DNA of 57,362 bases. Origin: Welwitschia mirabilis. Taxonomy: Eukaryota; Gnetophyta; Gnetopsida; Welwitschiales. This document shows, piece by piece, positions 56,331-57,362 of this stretch. The position numbers were made by a program, and so were the translations under genes. The notes under the pieces are model-generated. The model made no database searches and was not told where the DNA came from. It was given only the letters and a program-made list of their open reading frames with translations. The stretch lies in the NCBI GenBank assembly GCA_051453625.1, contig JBOZIK010000001.1, positions 186,241,865 to 186,299,226 of the forward strand, given 5' to 3'. Each line of letters opens with the position of its first letter. The stretch's first letter is position 1.

Positions 56331-57362
56331 TTCAAAAAGGCTTTAAGATAGTCTTATGAATTTAGAAACCCTATATTAAAACATTATTTTTTCCATTTAG
56401 AAATTAGTTATGAATTCTTTAATTTTTTTAACCATATTTTTATAAGGATTCTATATTTTTACATGTTTCATCTTGTTTTCTTATTTTTACTTCTAACCTT
56501 TGTTTTTTTATTTTGTAGAAATAACTTAATTAATATGTTTAGGAAACTTATAATAACTCATAACTTATGCTTAAATCCTTATCTTATTTTATCAAGTTCC
56601 ATCATTTTATTATAAACAAAATTACTTTTCATAAACAAAAACAAGCTTTAGATAAAACCTATATTTCATNNNNNNNNNNNNNNNNNNNNNNNNNNNNNNN
56701 NNNNNNNNNNNNNNNNNNNNNNNNNNNNNNNNNNNNNNNNNNNNNNNNNNNNNNNNNNNNNNNNNNNNNAAGCTTTAGATAAAACCTATATTTCATGGGT
56801 GAACTAATTATTTTGTCATGCTTCATTAAAGATACTTTATGTTGTAACTCCATGTAATCAATTTGTTTTAAATTGTAACTTTATTTGACCTTTTACTTAA
56901 ACTTATTAATGTTAAGTTTTTCCCTCGAGTTTATAACTTTTGAAACTGATTTTTGTAAGATAAGTGCTTTATGTTCTTTCTAACTTTATTATCATACACC
57001 TCAAATGAGATCTCTTTCTATCAAATTTTGTATTTTAACTTATAGTGTCAGAATCTTATTTCCTTAGTTCCTTTATTTTCAAGTTTAACTTTATGCTTTT
57101 ATTTTAAATTTTGCATATAACTCACACTAGTTTCATTTAAATCACTAAATAATCATACTCCTCATCTATAGCTTCATATGATAAGAACTAGTATTGAAAC
57201 TTAAGCTCAACCTGTTAAAAGTGAATCCAAATCTCTTGATATTATTTATTCCTTTATAGTGTGACTTTATATATTTTATATAGCCCCTTTTCTAGTTGTA
57301 ATATTAAAAAGAAAAAGGGAAGTTAAATGGGGTCATCTAGAAAGTTCTAGAAGTTAGGGTAG
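56331..57362. other. AT-rich stretch with assembly gap, no gene recognised
   Basis: Contains the 100-N gap. No coding motif was recognised on either strand; it may hold more of the decayed LINE to the left. Confidence 0.3.
56670..56769. other. Assembly gap (100 N) with identical flanks
   Basis: The 27 bases before the gap (56643-56669) and the 27 after it (56770-56796) are identical, starting AAGCTTTAGATAAAACC. This suggests two overlapping contig ends that were not merged. Confidence 0.9.

Overview
This window is plant nuclear DNA from repeat-rich, gene-poor (heterochromatin-like) sequence. It is very AT-rich (roughly three quarters A+T by eye). Nearly everything recognisable is a decayed retrotransposon from plant-specific lineages: SIRE-type and Tork-like Ty1/copia, Athila-type Ty3/gypsy, chromodomain-bearing Ty3/gypsy, and plant LINEs. 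No intact gene, tRNA or rRNA was found, and the species cannot be named from the sequence. Four runs of exactly 100 N (35045, 42544, 54401, 56670) are scaffold gaps.

Layout. 1-3616: 5' half of a SIRE-type copia element on the minus strand (LTR, primer-binding site, gag, dead protease). 3617-5400: 5' leader and primer-binding site of a Tat/Athila-type element, minus strand. 5400-7560: LINE remnant, minus strand (ORF1 and endonuclease). 8690-28735: a three-level nest. A plus-strand Athila-type element is split at about 12201/27525 by a minus-strand copia element. That copia is itself split by a plus-strand chromovirus at 13405-22604, which has matching LTRs and a near-perfect target duplication. 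Inside the chromovirus, between its 5' LTR and gag, lies an antisense cassette: an intron-bearing host-like pseudogene (16317 down to about 13990), promoter-like motifs, and a minisatellite of about 26 CRE-like units (16680-17440). 29104-33815: three tandem copies of a 1.9-kb AT-rich unit, the middle one deleted to 0.93 kb. 33900-34450: LINE reverse-transcriptase fragment, minus strand. 35145-45162: a large-LTR gypsy element that kept gag but lost almost all of pol, with three LTR copies present. 45163-48880: nothing recognisable except a 77-bp tandem duplication. 48890-51850: minus-strand chromovirus pol, interrupted by a roughly 190-bp pyrimidine-rich insertion. 54341-54570: (CA)n broken by a gap. 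55780-56330: LINE C-terminal zinc-binding domain, minus strand.

How it fits together. The coding remnants can be followed domain by domain, but each has many in-frame stops and frameshifts. A large share of the damage looks like C-to-T or G-to-A change (TGG to TAG/TGA, CAG/CAA to TAG/TAA, catalytic GAT to AAT), as expected of long-methylated, silenced repeats. All protein calls were made by reading translations by eye against remembered family motifs; no database search was run, and outer boundaries given as round numbers are approximate.
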